Positions 28,901-37,946 of a DNA stretch of 64,000 nucleotides are shown here, in pieces. A model generated the notes under the pieces. That model was not told the DNA's origin. It searched no databases and worked only from the letters and a program-made list of their open reading frames with translations. The stretch is from CBDFMR01 sp965249765. GTDB lineage: Bacteria; Bacteroidota; Bacteroidia; Chitinophagales; Saprospiraceae. Where the stretch lies: positions 2,232,001 to 2,296,000 of the forward strand of contig CBDFMR010000005.1 in the NCBI GenBank assembly GCA_965249765.1, given 5' to 3'. Position numbers and translations under genes: made by a program. The first letter of the stretch is position 1, and every line of letters starts with the position of its first letter.

Positions 28901-29976
28901 GAAATTATACTTACACCTGGTCTGATGGTACAGTAGGTCCACAGTTGAGCGATGTAATGGCCGGGATCTATGATATTACTATTGTTGATTTAAGCTATCA
29001 ATGCGAACTTGTTTTTTCTACCGAGATTCTGGAAAATGCCCCTGAAGTTATAAGCAATGAAAGTATCCAAGATCCTGAGTGTCCTGAACCGGGCGAGATC
29101 AGTTTCGATGTTATGACTAACGGACTAGGTCCAATAATTCTGGAGATCATTCATCCGAATGGTTTTCTCCAAGTGAGTGTTCCGCCAGGGTCGGTGTTTT
29201 TGTCCAATTATATCGATATAATAGCCGGTGATTATACCATCACCGCATACGATCAAATGGCTGGAATAGAATGTGCTGAGACTTTCTCAGTATCACTAAT
29301 AGACCTGGGCGGTTTTGATATTATTGTAGAGCATATTGTTCCAGCCTCTACACCGACAAGCTTGGATGGCATAGTTACAATCACTGTACTACCGCCGGGT
29401 GGTACACTTGATTACGACATCTATATCAATGGTTCAGGATGGGGAATAGCCATCGCAGAGACATTCGACATATTTGGATTGGCTACAGGGTCTTATGAAA
29501 TACAACTGCGGGATGCAAATGGCTGTTGGTCTAATACACTTGAGGTATTTGTCCCATTTAGCTCGAGCACGATGGATTTCAAAGTAGTGGCGGGTAATGT
29601 TTATCGATTTGTTGACGATACAGAAGTACCAGGAAATATTATTACTCACACTTTTGCAATCGGCTTGGATTATCACTATAAATTTCTAGGCATCGACCAT
29701 AGTTTGGAAACAACTTTTTCACCAATAGAAATGAATATATCACTCGCTCATTATTCACAATTATTGAAATACAGATTTTATAAAATAAAAGTTAACGCCG
29801 GTATAGGAGTATCGTTACAAAAACTGATTAAAGATCATTCAACGCGTCCCACAGCACAAGTAGGAGTGTCTTATCCTATTCAAGATCGTTTCTCTGCTTT
29901 TGGTAACTCCATTGTAAGGAAAGAAGGGGGTGGATTGAGACACACCTATACTCTTGGAATAAAATGGCATAGATAG
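25987..29976 (+). CDS. Large surface protein: SprB-like repeats, Ig/cadherin-like modules
   Basis: A 1329-residue exported protein; the hydrophobic segment HLFAIVVLICLGLADC near residues 18-33 is a signal or anchor, and a second short hydrophobic segment (WPVIGGAGAIGTTLYFLLG) lies near residue 265. From about 285 it carries SprB-like repeats (TWSNGETSSSI, GTYTVTVS type) alternating with an Ig/cadherin-like module (LSNDDGVDINLTNV ... FVGEASFEYTISD). The whole set of about 330 residues occurs twice (cysteine landmarks at bases 26839, 27829, 28816). SprB repeats occur in gliding adhesins. The end (residues 1195-1329) looks like a short beta-strand domain finishing LGIKWHR, perhaps membrane associated, and no T9SS sorting domain is evident. 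Confidence 0.8.
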   Translation: MLRHKIIKYNDKQQWIKHLFAIVVLICLGLADCMSQIYAIHPQTDSIWHWDVDWNSRPPHAYCPSNGFQYFRLKYEEDLTVDTDVVIDTIATTKDDWTEDDEKEYDKKYNEFKRSELKECVNENFDLVETCDDVLSGFIKSRWINHPTSFRYTYCINNCEASDCYTIWEITELGDLVNECSYETNFSFHKEGSPNTVEIYMDLVQHVEAWIYFKIGCECEDYSEYVSSNQDVWQDITLTEDRSKPGYPFTIKEESGFPLWPVIGGAGAIGTTLYFLLGDEKSGDCSFSVVPDIVNANCGRPNGSVDITLSPSTEAYSIEWSTGSMDTSIDGLSEGTYTVTVSLPGSSCTSTAEVVIENTNSEFKVDVESSPAHCGISEGTASVSVTPEGTYSYTWSNGETSSSITNIPAGEISVTVADDQGCTLSASVEVSELPAEYIVGATAVSGNCVGEGADIILTLESPGGGMMAVRAVGPDGSYDETPSTGIIKLSDYFTVLPGEWDIMVEDMSVNGDCKDQVSVMVDDNTTITAIDDEFSTGFNTPLDGNVLSNDDGVDINLTNVINENGGTVTYQADGSFQFLPAVDFVGEASFEYTISDVCGNEAMATVVIDVLDDDCIYNISTTTNDATCDQSNGNASVTIDIPDSYNYAWSNGQQGLDLIDVAAGSYTVTVTVNGTSCSKTATVIIENVIVEFDIMLESTPANCGLSDGMAMANVTPDGNYSYMWSNGDTDETAIHVSPGTIDVTVTHESGCFRDGSIDVSELPVDYIVNVTSVPGNCIGDGADIVLILQSASGGSMEVNAIGPDGLHVISTSIGTVSLSTFLVVLPGDWHIEVKDLTVGGGCIDIVDVFVMDNTVIIAVDDNYTTDENQSLSADALINDTGLSLEMTGVTNVNGGSVTFDPDGSFVFTPGTAFVGIASFDYNVIDECGNMDNATVFIEVVDVPCNFNVIFFNDNADCGLANGGSEVLVGPIGNYTYTWSDGTVGPQLSDVMAGIYDITIVDLSYQCELVFSTEILENAPEVISNESIQDPECPEPGEISFDVMTNGLGPIILEIIHPNGFLQVSVPPGSVFLSNYIDIIAGDYTITAYDQMAGIECAETFSVSLIDLGGFDIIVEHIVPASTPTSLDGIVTITVLPPGGTLDYDIYINGSGWGIAIAETFDIFGLATGSYEIQLRDANGCWSNTLEVFVPFSSSTMDFKVVAGNVYRFVDDTEVPGNIITHTFAIGLDYHYKFLGIDHSLETTFSPIEMNISLAHYSQLLKYRFYKIKVNAGIGVSLQKLIKDHSTRPTAQVGVSYPIQDRFSAFGNSIVRKEGGGLRHTYTLGIKWHR

Positions 29977-30023
29977 TACGGAAGAAGTAATCACATTACG
30001 ATCATAGGTATTAAATTAAACTA

Positions 30024-31418
30024 TCAATTCTCCAGAGAGGCATTGATCTTTAATATACTATCTTTTGCGTCACCATAAAGCATAAGTGTATTGTCCTTGA
30101 AGAACAAAGGATTCTGCACTCCAGCGTATCCAGTTGCCATAGATCTTTTCATCACGATTACGTGTTGGGAATCCCATACATTAAGTACAGGCATTCCGTA
30201 GATTGGGCTGTTTTCATCATCTAGTGCTCCAGGATTAACGATATCATTGGCACCGATGACAAGTACGACGTCAGTATCTGATAAGTCATCATTAATCTCG
30301 TCCATCTCCAGTACGATATCATAGGGAACATTGGCCTCAGCCAGTAGGACATTCATGTGTCCTGGTAATCTTCCTGCCACAGGATGGATTCCAAACCTAA
30401 CTTCTTTTCCATCTTGCTTTAATTTATCAACTAAGCTATGGATAGGGTATTGCGCCTTGGCTACAGCCATCCCATATCCAGGTACGATAACTACAGAGTT
30501 GGCATCATCGAGTAAATCAGCAACATCGTCATGATTCGTTGCAATGGCCTCTCCCATTACTTTTTTTGCCGTACCAGAAGGACCTACTCCAAAACCACCG
30601 GCAATCACTGAGATAAAGGATCTGTTCATTGCACGACACATAATAATTGAAAGGATGGCACCCGAACTACCCACAAGGGCTCCGGTCACAATAAGCAAGT
30701 CATTTCCAAGCATAAACCCAGCCGCTGCAGCTGCCCATCCAGAATAGGAGTTGAGCATCGACACAACTACCGGCATATCAGCTCCTCCGATAGCCATGAC
30801 TAACATGATACCTATGAATGATGCAATGGCAGTCATAATATAAAGGTGTATCATTCCATTGGCCCCATGTGCTGTAACAAAGAAATAGCCAAGTACAATA
30901 CATGCTATGACCAGTAGTGCGTTGACGACATGGCGACCTGGGTAAATAAGTGGCTTACTCATTATGCGGCCCTCAAGCTTGCCCCAGGCAATAATAGATC
31001 CGGTAAATGTGATGGCCCCGATAAATACCCCTATAAATACCTCTACTAGATGGATATTATGATCTACGCTTTGTAGAGCCATGGTATGAGGATCGATGTA
31101 AGATCCAAAACCCACTAGGACAGCTGCCAATCCTACAAAACTGTGAAGGATGGCTATAAGCTGTGGCATGGATGTCATCTCGACCTTCCTTGCCACCATA
31201 ATACCTATTACTGAAGCAATAGAGATAGCAACAATGATATATATATGGCCGGAAACGCCTTCGCCGAGTACTGTAGAGAAGACGGCAATGACCATCCCTA
31301 TGATGCCATAAATGACCCCCTTCTTAGCGGTCTCTTGAGAAGATAGACCTCCCAGACTCAGGATAAAAAGAATACTGGCAAAGAGATATGATGCGAGTTG
31401 TATTTGACTTGAGATCAT
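30024..31418 (-). CDS. pntB: NAD(P) transhydrogenase subunit beta
   Basis: A 464-residue inner-membrane protein, the usual PntB size. N-terminal half: about nine hydrophobic segments (LASYLFASILFILSLGG; IIGMVIAVFSTVLG; VFIGVFIGAITFTGSIIAWGKL). C-terminal third: the NADP(H)-binding domain dIII with VVIVPGYGMAVAKAQYPIH, VRFGIHPVAGRLPGHMNVLLAEA, DTDVVLVIGANDIVNPGA and KRSMATGYAGVQNPLF. The enzyme couples hydride transfer between NADH and NADP+ to proton translocation, mainly to supply NADPH. It lies 4 bases after pntA in an operon and converges on the SprB-repeat gene. Confidence 0.96.
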   Translation of the reverse strand: MISSQIQLASYLFASILFILSLGGLSSQETAKKGVIYGIIGMVIAVFSTVLGEGVSGHIYIIVAISIASVIGIMVARKVEMTSMPQLIAILHSFVGLAAVLVGFGSYIDPHTMALQSVDHNIHLVEVFIGVFIGAITFTGSIIAWGKLEGRIMSKPLIYPGRHVVNALLVIACIVLGYFFVTAHGANGMIHLYIMTAIASFIGIMLVMAIGGADMPVVVSMLNSYSGWAAAAAGFMLGNDLLIVTGALVGSSGAILSIIMCRAMNRSFISVIAGGFGVGPSGTAKKVMGEAIATNHDDVADLLDDANSVVIVPGYGMAVAKAQYPIHSLVDKLKQDGKEVRFGIHPVAGRLPGHMNVLLAEANVPYDIVLEMDEINDDLSDTDVVLVIGANDIVNPGALDDENSPIYGMPVLNVWDSQHVIVMKRSMATGYAGVQNPLFFKDNTLMLYGDAKDSILKINASLEN

Positions 31419-31422
31419 GTGA

Positions 31423-32949
31423 TTACTTTCTAAACATTTTCAACATACGATGAGTGACTAAGAAACCACCGACGATATTAATACTTGCAACTAGGATGGC
31501 TATAGATGCCAGGATGGTCATGGTGTCTCCAAAGTTGTTCTTCGTTTGAAGAAGTCCACCGATTATTATTATTCCACTTATTGCGTTTGTTACTGCCATC
31601 AATGGCGTATGAAGCGAATGAGAAACATTCCAGATTACTTGCCAGCCAATAAAAACGGACAATACAAAAACAGTAAAATGTCCCATAAACTCAGGAGGTG
31701 CTACCAACGCAAGCAGATAAAGAAATGCACCTATCAATCCCAGTGATATCAAGGACGACCAAGGATTTGGTTTCTTATCTTCTTTTTTGATAGCGGGAGA
31801 TTCATTTTTCTGTTCCACAGGCTTTTGTGGGCTCACGGGTAATGGCTCCGGTGGCCACTTGACCTTGCCATTGTGAGTAACCATCGCTCTACTGACCACC
31901 TCATCATCCATGTCAATTTTAAAATTAGTCCCTTTGCCCATGTCATCCAGAAGGTGGCATAGGTTGTTGCCATACAGTTGGCTTGCCTGAGCTGGCAATT
32001 GATCTACTTTTCCAATAATAGTCACGCCATTATCTGTGGTATAGATCTCGCCATCTCTGGTAAGAACACAATTGCCTCCAGTCGATGCTGCTAAGTCTAC
32101 GATTACGGAACCGCGCTTCATTGCAGCTACGTGGTAATCTAAGATAAGTTTTGGTGCTTCTCGACCAGGTATCTGAGCCGTGGTTATGATAATATCCACT
32201 TCCTCAGCTTGCTCTGTAAAAAGCTTCATCTCTGCTTCAATAAATTCCTTGCTCATCACTTTAGAATAACCCGAAGCTGTGGAGCCGTCTTCTTCTATCT
32301 CTACAGTGAGGAACTGAGCTCCCATACTTTCGATCTGCTCAGCTACTTCACTCCTTGTATCGAAGGCTCTTACTATGGCACCGAGGGATCGTGCAGTGCC
32401 GATCGCCGCGAGACCGGCGACACCGGCTCCTATAACGAGAACTTTGGCAGGATCAACCTTGCCTGCTGCCGTAATCTGGCCGTTGAGAAATTTTCCATAA
32501 TGACTCGCCGCTTCTACCATGGCTCTATATCCTGCGATATTTGCCATAGAAGATAAGACATCCATTTTTTGTGCTCTCGAAATACGAGGTATGGCATCCA
32601 TTGCCACAGCATTGACACCACGATCAGCCAGACTCTTAAGTAGCTCCAGATTTTGAGCGGGGGAAAGATAACTGAGCATCACTTGATCTTTATGCATCAA
32701 ATCTACTTCGCTTTCAGTTACCGGCTGTACTTTTAATATTAGATCATTTTGTTTGTACAGTTCAGCAGAGGTATTAACGACGCTTGCACCAGCTGCACGA
32801 TAATCTTCATCGCTATAATTGGCTCGTTCACCTGCACCACTTTGGATGTTTACATCGAATCCTTGTTTTTGAAGTCTGAGCACTGTCTTGGGTGTTGCAG
32901 CGACACGTCCTTCATTGGGATTTATCTCTTTAGGGATTCCTACTTTCAT
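31423..32949 (-). CDS. pntA: NAD(P) transhydrogenase subunit alpha
   Basis: A 508-residue subunit holding both the NAD(H)-binding domain dI and the C-terminal membrane segments, as in E. coli (single-chain alpha), not split into PntAA/PntAB. Key segments: KVGIPKEINPNEGRVAATP, VLVIGAGVAGLAAIGTARSLGA (Rossmann), AFDTRSEVAEQIESMGAQF, ITTAQIPGREAPKLI, and the last 110 residues with three or four hydrophobic helices. The ATG at 32949 gives the canonical start; an upstream in-frame ATG adds 14 residues. A promoter-like TACATTTG lies just upstream on the minus strand. Confidence 0.96.
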   Translation of the reverse strand: MKVGIPKEINPNEGRVAATPKTVLRLQKQGFDVNIQSGAGERANYSDEDYRAAGASVVNTSAELYKQNDLILKVQPVTESEVDLMHKDQVMLSYLSPAQNLELLKSLADRGVNAVAMDAIPRISRAQKMDVLSSMANIAGYRAMVEAASHYGKFLNGQITAAGKVDPAKVLVIGAGVAGLAAIGTARSLGAIVRAFDTRSEVAEQIESMGAQFLTVEIEEDGSTASGYSKVMSKEFIEAEMKLFTEQAEEVDIIITTAQIPGREAPKLILDYHVAAMKRGSVIVDLAASTGGNCVLTRDGEIYTTDNGVTIIGKVDQLPAQASQLYGNNLCHLLDDMGKGTNFKIDMDDEVVSRAMVTHNGKVKWPPEPLPVSPQKPVEQKNESPAIKKEDKKPNPWSSLISLGLIGAFLYLLALVAPPEFMGHFTVFVLSVFIGWQVIWNVSHSLHTPLMAVTNAISGIIIIGGLLQTKNNFGDTMTILASIAILVASINIVGGFLVTHRMLKMFRK

Positions 32950-32980
32950 ATATATTATTATCCTTAATGTATAACGAGTG

Positions 32981-32988
32981 CAAATGTA
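32981..32988 (-). promoter_or_regulatory. Bacteroidota-type -10 element before pntAB
   Basis: On the minus strand it reads TACATTTG, 31 bases upstream of the pntA ATG. Confidence 0.45.
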
Positions 32989-33189
32989 CACTTTTGAGGT
33001 TTAATTGGTGTTTTGGATTTGTGACTTTCATTGGTATAAGGAAAATACTTGTTTATCCTTACGCCTATGTCTTAGGGTGTATATAGTTAGAAGGTTTTTG
33101 ATGTTGACATCTCGCCGTCTTATCTCTCACCATATATATTAAAAAATTCAAATCTGTTTCTTACATTGCACAGCAGAATAATATGAACT

Positions 33190-34989
33190 GTGAAGCCCAC
33201 TAAGATTTCTGACCCGGAATACTTCCACAAAGTTGTTGATTGCCAGTATGCTTGCCCTGCTCATACCCCGGTACCTGAGTATATAAGGCTCATAGCAGCG
33301 GAAAGATATACTGATGCTTATATGATCAATTGGGAGTCCAACGTTTTTCCCGGAATCCTTGGACGTACTTGTGATCGACCTTGCGAACCGGCTTGTAGAC
33401 GTGGAAGGGTAGAGGAAGAGCCCGTTGCGATATGCCGACTCAAGAGAGTAGCGGCAGACAACAAAGGAGAAGTTAAACACTTAATGCCACAAGGCCCCTT
33501 TATTCACAATGGTAAAAAGATTGCACTCATTGGCGGTGGACCAGCATCTCTCACGGTTGCCAGAGACTTGGCTCCGTTAGGATATGAAATTCATTTATAT
33601 GATGAGTGGATAAAAGGAGGGGGTATGATGCGTACTCAGATTCCTGTGTTCAGATTGCCAGAAACGGTTCTAGATGAAGAAGTAAATTATGTCCTCGACT
33701 TGGGAATCCACACTCACTTCAATCATTATGTGGAGAGCATGAAGGAAATACTGGATGGAGACTATGACGCCATCTTTGTGGGTACAGGGGCCCCTAAAGG
33801 AAGGAAGTTGAACTTGCCGGGTGCTGAAGAAGCAGGAGATAATGTTCATGTCGGAATTGAGTTTTTGGCAAATGTCGCTTTTGAACATAGAAAGAAGATC
33901 GGCAAGAAAGTAATCGTCTTAGGCGGTGGAAATACTGCGATGGATTGTTGCAGAACATCCAAGAGACTTGGTGGAAGGGAAGTGACCGTAGTTGTGCGGA
34001 GCTCACGACAAGACATGAAGGCTTCACCCTGGGAGATTGAAGATGCCGAAAGAGAGGAGATAACAATTCTCAATAACATGCCACCTAAGGAATTTGTTAT
34101 AGAAGATGGGAAGTTAAAAGGTGTACTATTCGGTCATGTAAAAGCCGAGTACGATGAAAATGGAAGGCGGACATTGACTCCAACAGGTGATCTGGATACA
34201 TTTATTGAAGCAGATGACATTATTATAGCTATAGGTCAAGACAATTCATTCCCATGGATAGAGAGAGACCTTGGAATAGAGTTTGGAAAATGGGAACTGC
34301 CTGTTGTGGACAAAGTTACATTTCAGTCTACGGTTTCTAAAGTGTTTTTTGGCGGTGATGCAGCGTTCGGACCAGAAAATGTAATTACCGCGGTAGCACA
34401 TGGTCATCAAGCAGCTGTATCCATAGACCAGTATTGTAATGGCCTCGATGTGCGAGATCGCCTTGCGCCGATGACCAATCTTGCAAGTCAAAAAATGGGC
34501 ATACATGAATGGATTTACGACAATGACATAGATCACGAGAGTAGATATAAGGTACCTCATGAGTCGAATGATGTGGCGTTGAAAGACAGAAAAATTGAGG
34601 TAGAATTAGGATTCGATAAGCCCATAGGTTTTAAAGAAGCCCAGCGATGTCTTAATTGTGATGTACAGACTGTCTTTACTTCCAACCTATGCATTGAGTG
34701 TGACGCTTGTGTAGATGTCTGCCCGACAGATTGCATTACTTTTACGAAAGACGGGGAAGAAGACGAACTAAGAACAAGATTGAGCGCGCCTTCCAATAAT
34801 AAAGAACAAGATTTATACGTGTCAGTACCATTAGCTACCGTGAGGGTCATGGTCAAAGATGAAGACGTATGCTTGCACTGCGGACTCTGTGCAGAGCGTT
34901 GTCCCACAGCGGCATGGGATATGAAGAAATACTTGTACAACGTTACTAAAACTTATACTAAGAATGGGGAAGACGCCTGTTGTCAATGA
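33190..34989 (+). CDS. GltD-like FAD/NADPH oxidoreductase with C-terminal ferredoxin domain
   Basis: A 599-residue Fe-S flavoprotein. N-terminal cysteines for Fe-S clusters: CQYACPAHTPVPEY, CDRPCEPACRRGRVEE and AICRLKR, as in the glutamate synthase small subunit family. FAD-binding IALIGGGPASLTVARDLAP at about residue 113; NADPH-binding VIVLGGGNTAMDCCRTSKR at about 240. C-terminal 2[4Fe-4S] ferredoxin: CIECDACVDVCPTDC and CLHCGLCAERCPTAAW. Start is GTG at 33190. It overlaps the following korA by 26 bases, which suggests it feeds electrons between the ferredoxin produced by the 2-oxoacid oxidoreductase and NAD(P)H. This is inference from the operon. Confidence 0.88.
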   Translation: MKPTKISDPEYFHKVVDCQYACPAHTPVPEYIRLIAAERYTDAYMINWESNVFPGILGRTCDRPCEPACRRGRVEEEPVAICRLKRVAADNKGEVKHLMPQGPFIHNGKKIALIGGGPASLTVARDLAPLGYEIHLYDEWIKGGGMMRTQIPVFRLPETVLDEEVNYVLDLGIHTHFNHYVESMKEILDGDYDAIFVGTGAPKGRKLNLPGAEEAGDNVHVGIEFLANVAFEHRKKIGKKVIVLGGGNTAMDCCRTSKRLGGREVTVVVRSSRQDMKASPWEIEDAEREEITILNNMPPKEFVIEDGKLKGVLFGHVKAEYDENGRRTLTPTGDLDTFIEADDIIIAIGQDNSFPWIERDLGIEFGKWELPVVDKVTFQSTVSKVFFGGDAAFGPENVITAVAHGHQAAVSIDQYCNGLDVRDRLAPMTNLASQKMGIHEWIYDNDIDHESRYKVPHESNDVALKDRKIEVELGFDKPIGFKEAQRCLNCDVQTVFTSNLCIECDACVDVCPTDCITFTKDGEEDELRTRLSAPSNNKEQDLYVSVPLATVRVMVKDEDVCLHCGLCAERCPTAAWDMKKYLYNVTKTYTKNGEDACCQ

Positions 34990-36787
34990 TATCGTAATCC
35001 GGTTTTCTAATGTCAATGGAACTGGGTCTGCATCGGCCAATGACATGTTTGCCAAGTCCGTTTTTAGAATGGGCATTCCTGTTACATCTAAGAATATATT
35101 TCCTTCAAATATACAGGGGCTTCCTACCTGGTTTGAAGTACGAGTAAATGGGGATGGTTATCTTGCTCGTAAGTCAGGTACAGAAATGTTGGTGGGTGTT
35201 AATCCTCAGGTTATGGCTAAGGATATTGAGAGTATTGTATCAGGAGGATACTTTGTTTATGACAATAGCAAGCCCCTTCAAAAGGAATTGATTAGGGAAG
35301 ACATCAATTACATTGGACTTCCGATGATCAAGTTATCTATGGAAAATTATGCAACTCCTAGACTTCAGCAGCTTTTCAAGAATATAATTTATGTTGGAGC
35401 GGTCGCCACACTTCTTGACATGGATTTTGAAGTATTGAAAAACGTGATTTCGGAGCAATTTGCAAGAAAGGAAAAACTAATACCTCCCAATCATCAGGCG
35501 CTAGAACTAGGGCGACAGTATGTGCTCGATAATTATGACTGCCCAATAGAATATCGACTTGAAAAAAGTGATAAAGTCGGTGACTCTATTGTTATTGATG
35601 GTAATACCGCCACTGCCCTTGGCGCAATCTATGCAGGTGCTACTTTGATGGCGTGGTATCCGATCACACCGTCGACATCCGTTGCCAAGGCTTTTGATTC
35701 ATATGGTAAGAAGTTTCGGTCTGATGAAAATGGAAAGAAAAAGTATGCTTTTGTACAGGCAGAAGACGAATTAGCTGCTATAGGAATGGTCATAGGGGGT
35801 GCATGGAATGGTGCTCGATCTTTTACAGCTACCAGTGGACCGGGAGTGTCTTTGATGAATGAATTTATAGGTTTGGCGTATTTTGCGGAGATACCGGTTG
35901 TTATAGTAAATGTTCAGCGTGGTGGCCCGTCAACAGGAATGCCTACAAGGACTCAGCAAGCGGATATCTTATCTTCGGCATACGCCAGCCATGGTGATAC
36001 GAAGCATGTATTGCTCTTTCCTAGTACTCCGGCAGAGTGCTTTGAGTTGACAGCAAAAGCCTTTGACCTATCTGATCGGTTACAGACCGTGGTTATAGTC
36101 ATGTCTGATCTTGATCTCGGCATGAATAATCACATGTCGCCACCTCTGAAATGGGATGATAACAATCAGTATGATCTAGGTAAGGTATTGGATGCTGAGC
36201 AATTGGATAAGTTAAATGGAGATTGGGGGCGTTACATGGATATAGATGGTGATGCCATTCCATATAGAACAATTCCTGGAACTCATCCCACCAAAGGATC
36301 ATACTTTACAAGGGGCACCTCTCATGACGAATATGCTCGATATTCCGAAACAGAGGAAGTGTATAAAAGAGGGGTAGATCGCCTTGCGCGAAAGTGGGAA
36401 ACAACCAAGACAATTATTCCGGAACCTGAATTATACCAGGATACAAATAAGAGTAATACAGGGTTGATATTCTTCGGCACTACTACTTATGCGACTCTAG
36501 AAGCAATGGACAAAATGAAGGTCGAAGGTATAGAGCTGGATTGTATGCGCGTGAAAGCATTTCCGTTTCACAACAAAGTAGATGAGTTTATTACTACTCA
36601 CGAGAAGATTATTATTATTGAACAGAATAGAGATGCCCAATTTAGATCGTTGCTCATTAACGAGATGGATCTCAACCCAGATAAGATTAAATCTATTTTA
36701 AATTATGATGGTATGCCGGTGACGGCAAATTTTATTATTGGTAAAATAAAATCTCTGTCAGCTTTAGAAATGACAGCTAATTCATAG
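34964..36787 (+). CDS. korA: 2-oxoacid:ferredoxin oxidoreductase, fused gamma-alpha subunit
   Basis: A 607-residue subunit. Residues 1-190 form the gamma domain (IVIRFSNVNGTGSASANDMFAKSVFRMG) and residues about 200-600 the alpha domain (GNTATALGAIYAGATLMAWYPITPSTSVAKAF, RSFTATSGPGVSLMNEFIGLAYFAEIPVV, GGPSTGMPTRTQQADI). With the beta subunit it oxidatively decarboxylates a 2-oxoacid, most likely 2-oxoglutarate, giving acyl-CoA and reduced ferredoxin. The long fused form is the usual aerobe/Bacteroidota type. It overlaps the upstream oxidoreductase gene and is followed by korB after 8 bases. Confidence 0.92.
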   Translation: MGKTPVVNDIVIRFSNVNGTGSASANDMFAKSVFRMGIPVTSKNIFPSNIQGLPTWFEVRVNGDGYLARKSGTEMLVGVNPQVMAKDIESIVSGGYFVYDNSKPLQKELIREDINYIGLPMIKLSMENYATPRLQQLFKNIIYVGAVATLLDMDFEVLKNVISEQFARKEKLIPPNHQALELGRQYVLDNYDCPIEYRLEKSDKVGDSIVIDGNTATALGAIYAGATLMAWYPITPSTSVAKAFDSYGKKFRSDENGKKKYAFVQAEDELAAIGMVIGGAWNGARSFTATSGPGVSLMNEFIGLAYFAEIPVVIVNVQRGGPSTGMPTRTQQADILSSAYASHGDTKHVLLFPSTPAECFELTAKAFDLSDRLQTVVIVMSDLDLGMNNHMSPPLKWDDNNQYDLGKVLDAEQLDKLNGDWGRYMDIDGDAIPYRTIPGTHPTKGSYFTRGTSHDEYARYSETEEVYKRGVDRLARKWETTKTIIPEPELYQDTNKSNTGLIFFGTTTYATLEAMDKMKVEGIELDCMRVKAFPFHNKVDEFITTHEKIIIIEQNRDAQFRSLLINEMDLNPDKIKSILNYDGMPVTANFIIGKIKSLSALEMTANS

Positions 36788-36795
36788 AGAATCTT

Positions 36796-37848
36796 ATGTC
36801 GTATATCAAACCAAAATTTCATCATCCGGAGCTTAACAAAAACAAAGTAGGTTATTACAAAACTGATTACAAGGGGGTTATTTCGTCCCTTTGTGCGGGG
36901 TGTGGTCATGACTCCATCAGTGGATCTATTGTGCAAGCTTGCTATGAAATATCCCTTGAGCCACATAGGCTTGCCAAGCTTTCCGGTATTGGTTGTTCAT
37001 CTAAAACTCCAAGTTATTTTTTGAGTAATAGTCATGGATTCAATTCTGTACATGGTCGTATGCCATCTATTGCCACAGGTGCCAATATGGCCAATAGGGA
37101 CTTAATATATCTTGGAGTATCTGGTGATGGAGATACTGCTTCTATAGGAATGGGACAATTTGTGCATGCGGTACGACGGAATGTTAATATGGTTTATATC
37201 GTGATGAACAATGGCTGCTATGGATTGACAAAGGGTCAGGATTCCGCGACAGCAGATTTTGGATCTATAAGTAAAGCAGGATCTGATAATCCGTATCAGG
37301 CCATTGATCTGGCAGGGCTTGCGCTGGAGTTAAAGGCTACTTTCGTTGGACGTAGCTTTTCTGGAGACAAGTCCCAGTTGGTACCCATGATTAAGGCTGC
37401 TATGTCACATCCTGGTCTTGCCTTTCTTGACGTAATTTCACCCTGCGTCACTTTTAATAATAACAAAGGGTCAACAAAGTCATACTCACATGTCAGGGCT
37501 CATATAGAGGCTACTTCAGAATTTGATTTCGTACCCATGGAAGAGGAGATCACCGTCGACTATGATGAAGGAAGTAGTGCCGAAGTGGAGTTGTTTGATG
37601 GTTCTAAAATTCACCTCAGTAAGTTGGCGCCAAACTGGAATCCCACAGACCGCAAAAGTGCTGTAAGTCGCTTACAGGAATCTAAGTCCAATGGTCAAAT
37701 CCTCACAGGATTGTTATATATCGACCCTGCGAGTGAAGATCTTCATGAAAAACTCGGTACAACGGATATGCCGCTCAATAAGCTTACCCAAGAAGAATTA
37801 TGCCCAGGAAGTGCCGTGCTCGAAAAAGTAAATAAGGGCTTAAGGTAG
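36796..37848 (+). CDS. korB: 2-oxoacid:ferredoxin oxidoreductase beta subunit (TPP-binding)
   Basis: A 350-residue thiamine-diphosphate protein. CAGCGHDSISG is near residue 35, the TPP/Mg motif is LGVSGDGDTASIGMGQF ... NMVYIVMNNGCYGLTKGQ, and VISPCVTFNN lies near residue 215. It completes the KorAB enzyme with the preceding gene. Together with the GltD-like gene and the divergent pntAB next door, this stretch concentrates pyridine-nucleotide/ferredoxin redox functions. Confidence 0.94.
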   Translation: MSYIKPKFHHPELNKNKVGYYKTDYKGVISSLCAGCGHDSISGSIVQACYEISLEPHRLAKLSGIGCSSKTPSYFLSNSHGFNSVHGRMPSIATGANMANRDLIYLGVSGDGDTASIGMGQFVHAVRRNVNMVYIVMNNGCYGLTKGQDSATADFGSISKAGSDNPYQAIDLAGLALELKATFVGRSFSGDKSQLVPMIKAAMSHPGLAFLDVISPCVTFNNNKGSTKSYSHVRAHIEATSEFDFVPMEEEITVDYDEGSSAEVELFDGSKIHLSKLAPNWNPTDRKSAVSRLQESKSNGQILTGLLYIDPASEDLHEKLGTTDMPLNKLTQEELCPGSAVLEKVNKGLR

Positions 37849-37946
37849 ATGACCTAATTATTAATAAAGGTAATCATCTCATTAACCTTATCTATATAAT
37901 TTCACTCTGAAATTAGTTTACTTTATGGTTTTAAATTTAACTACCC

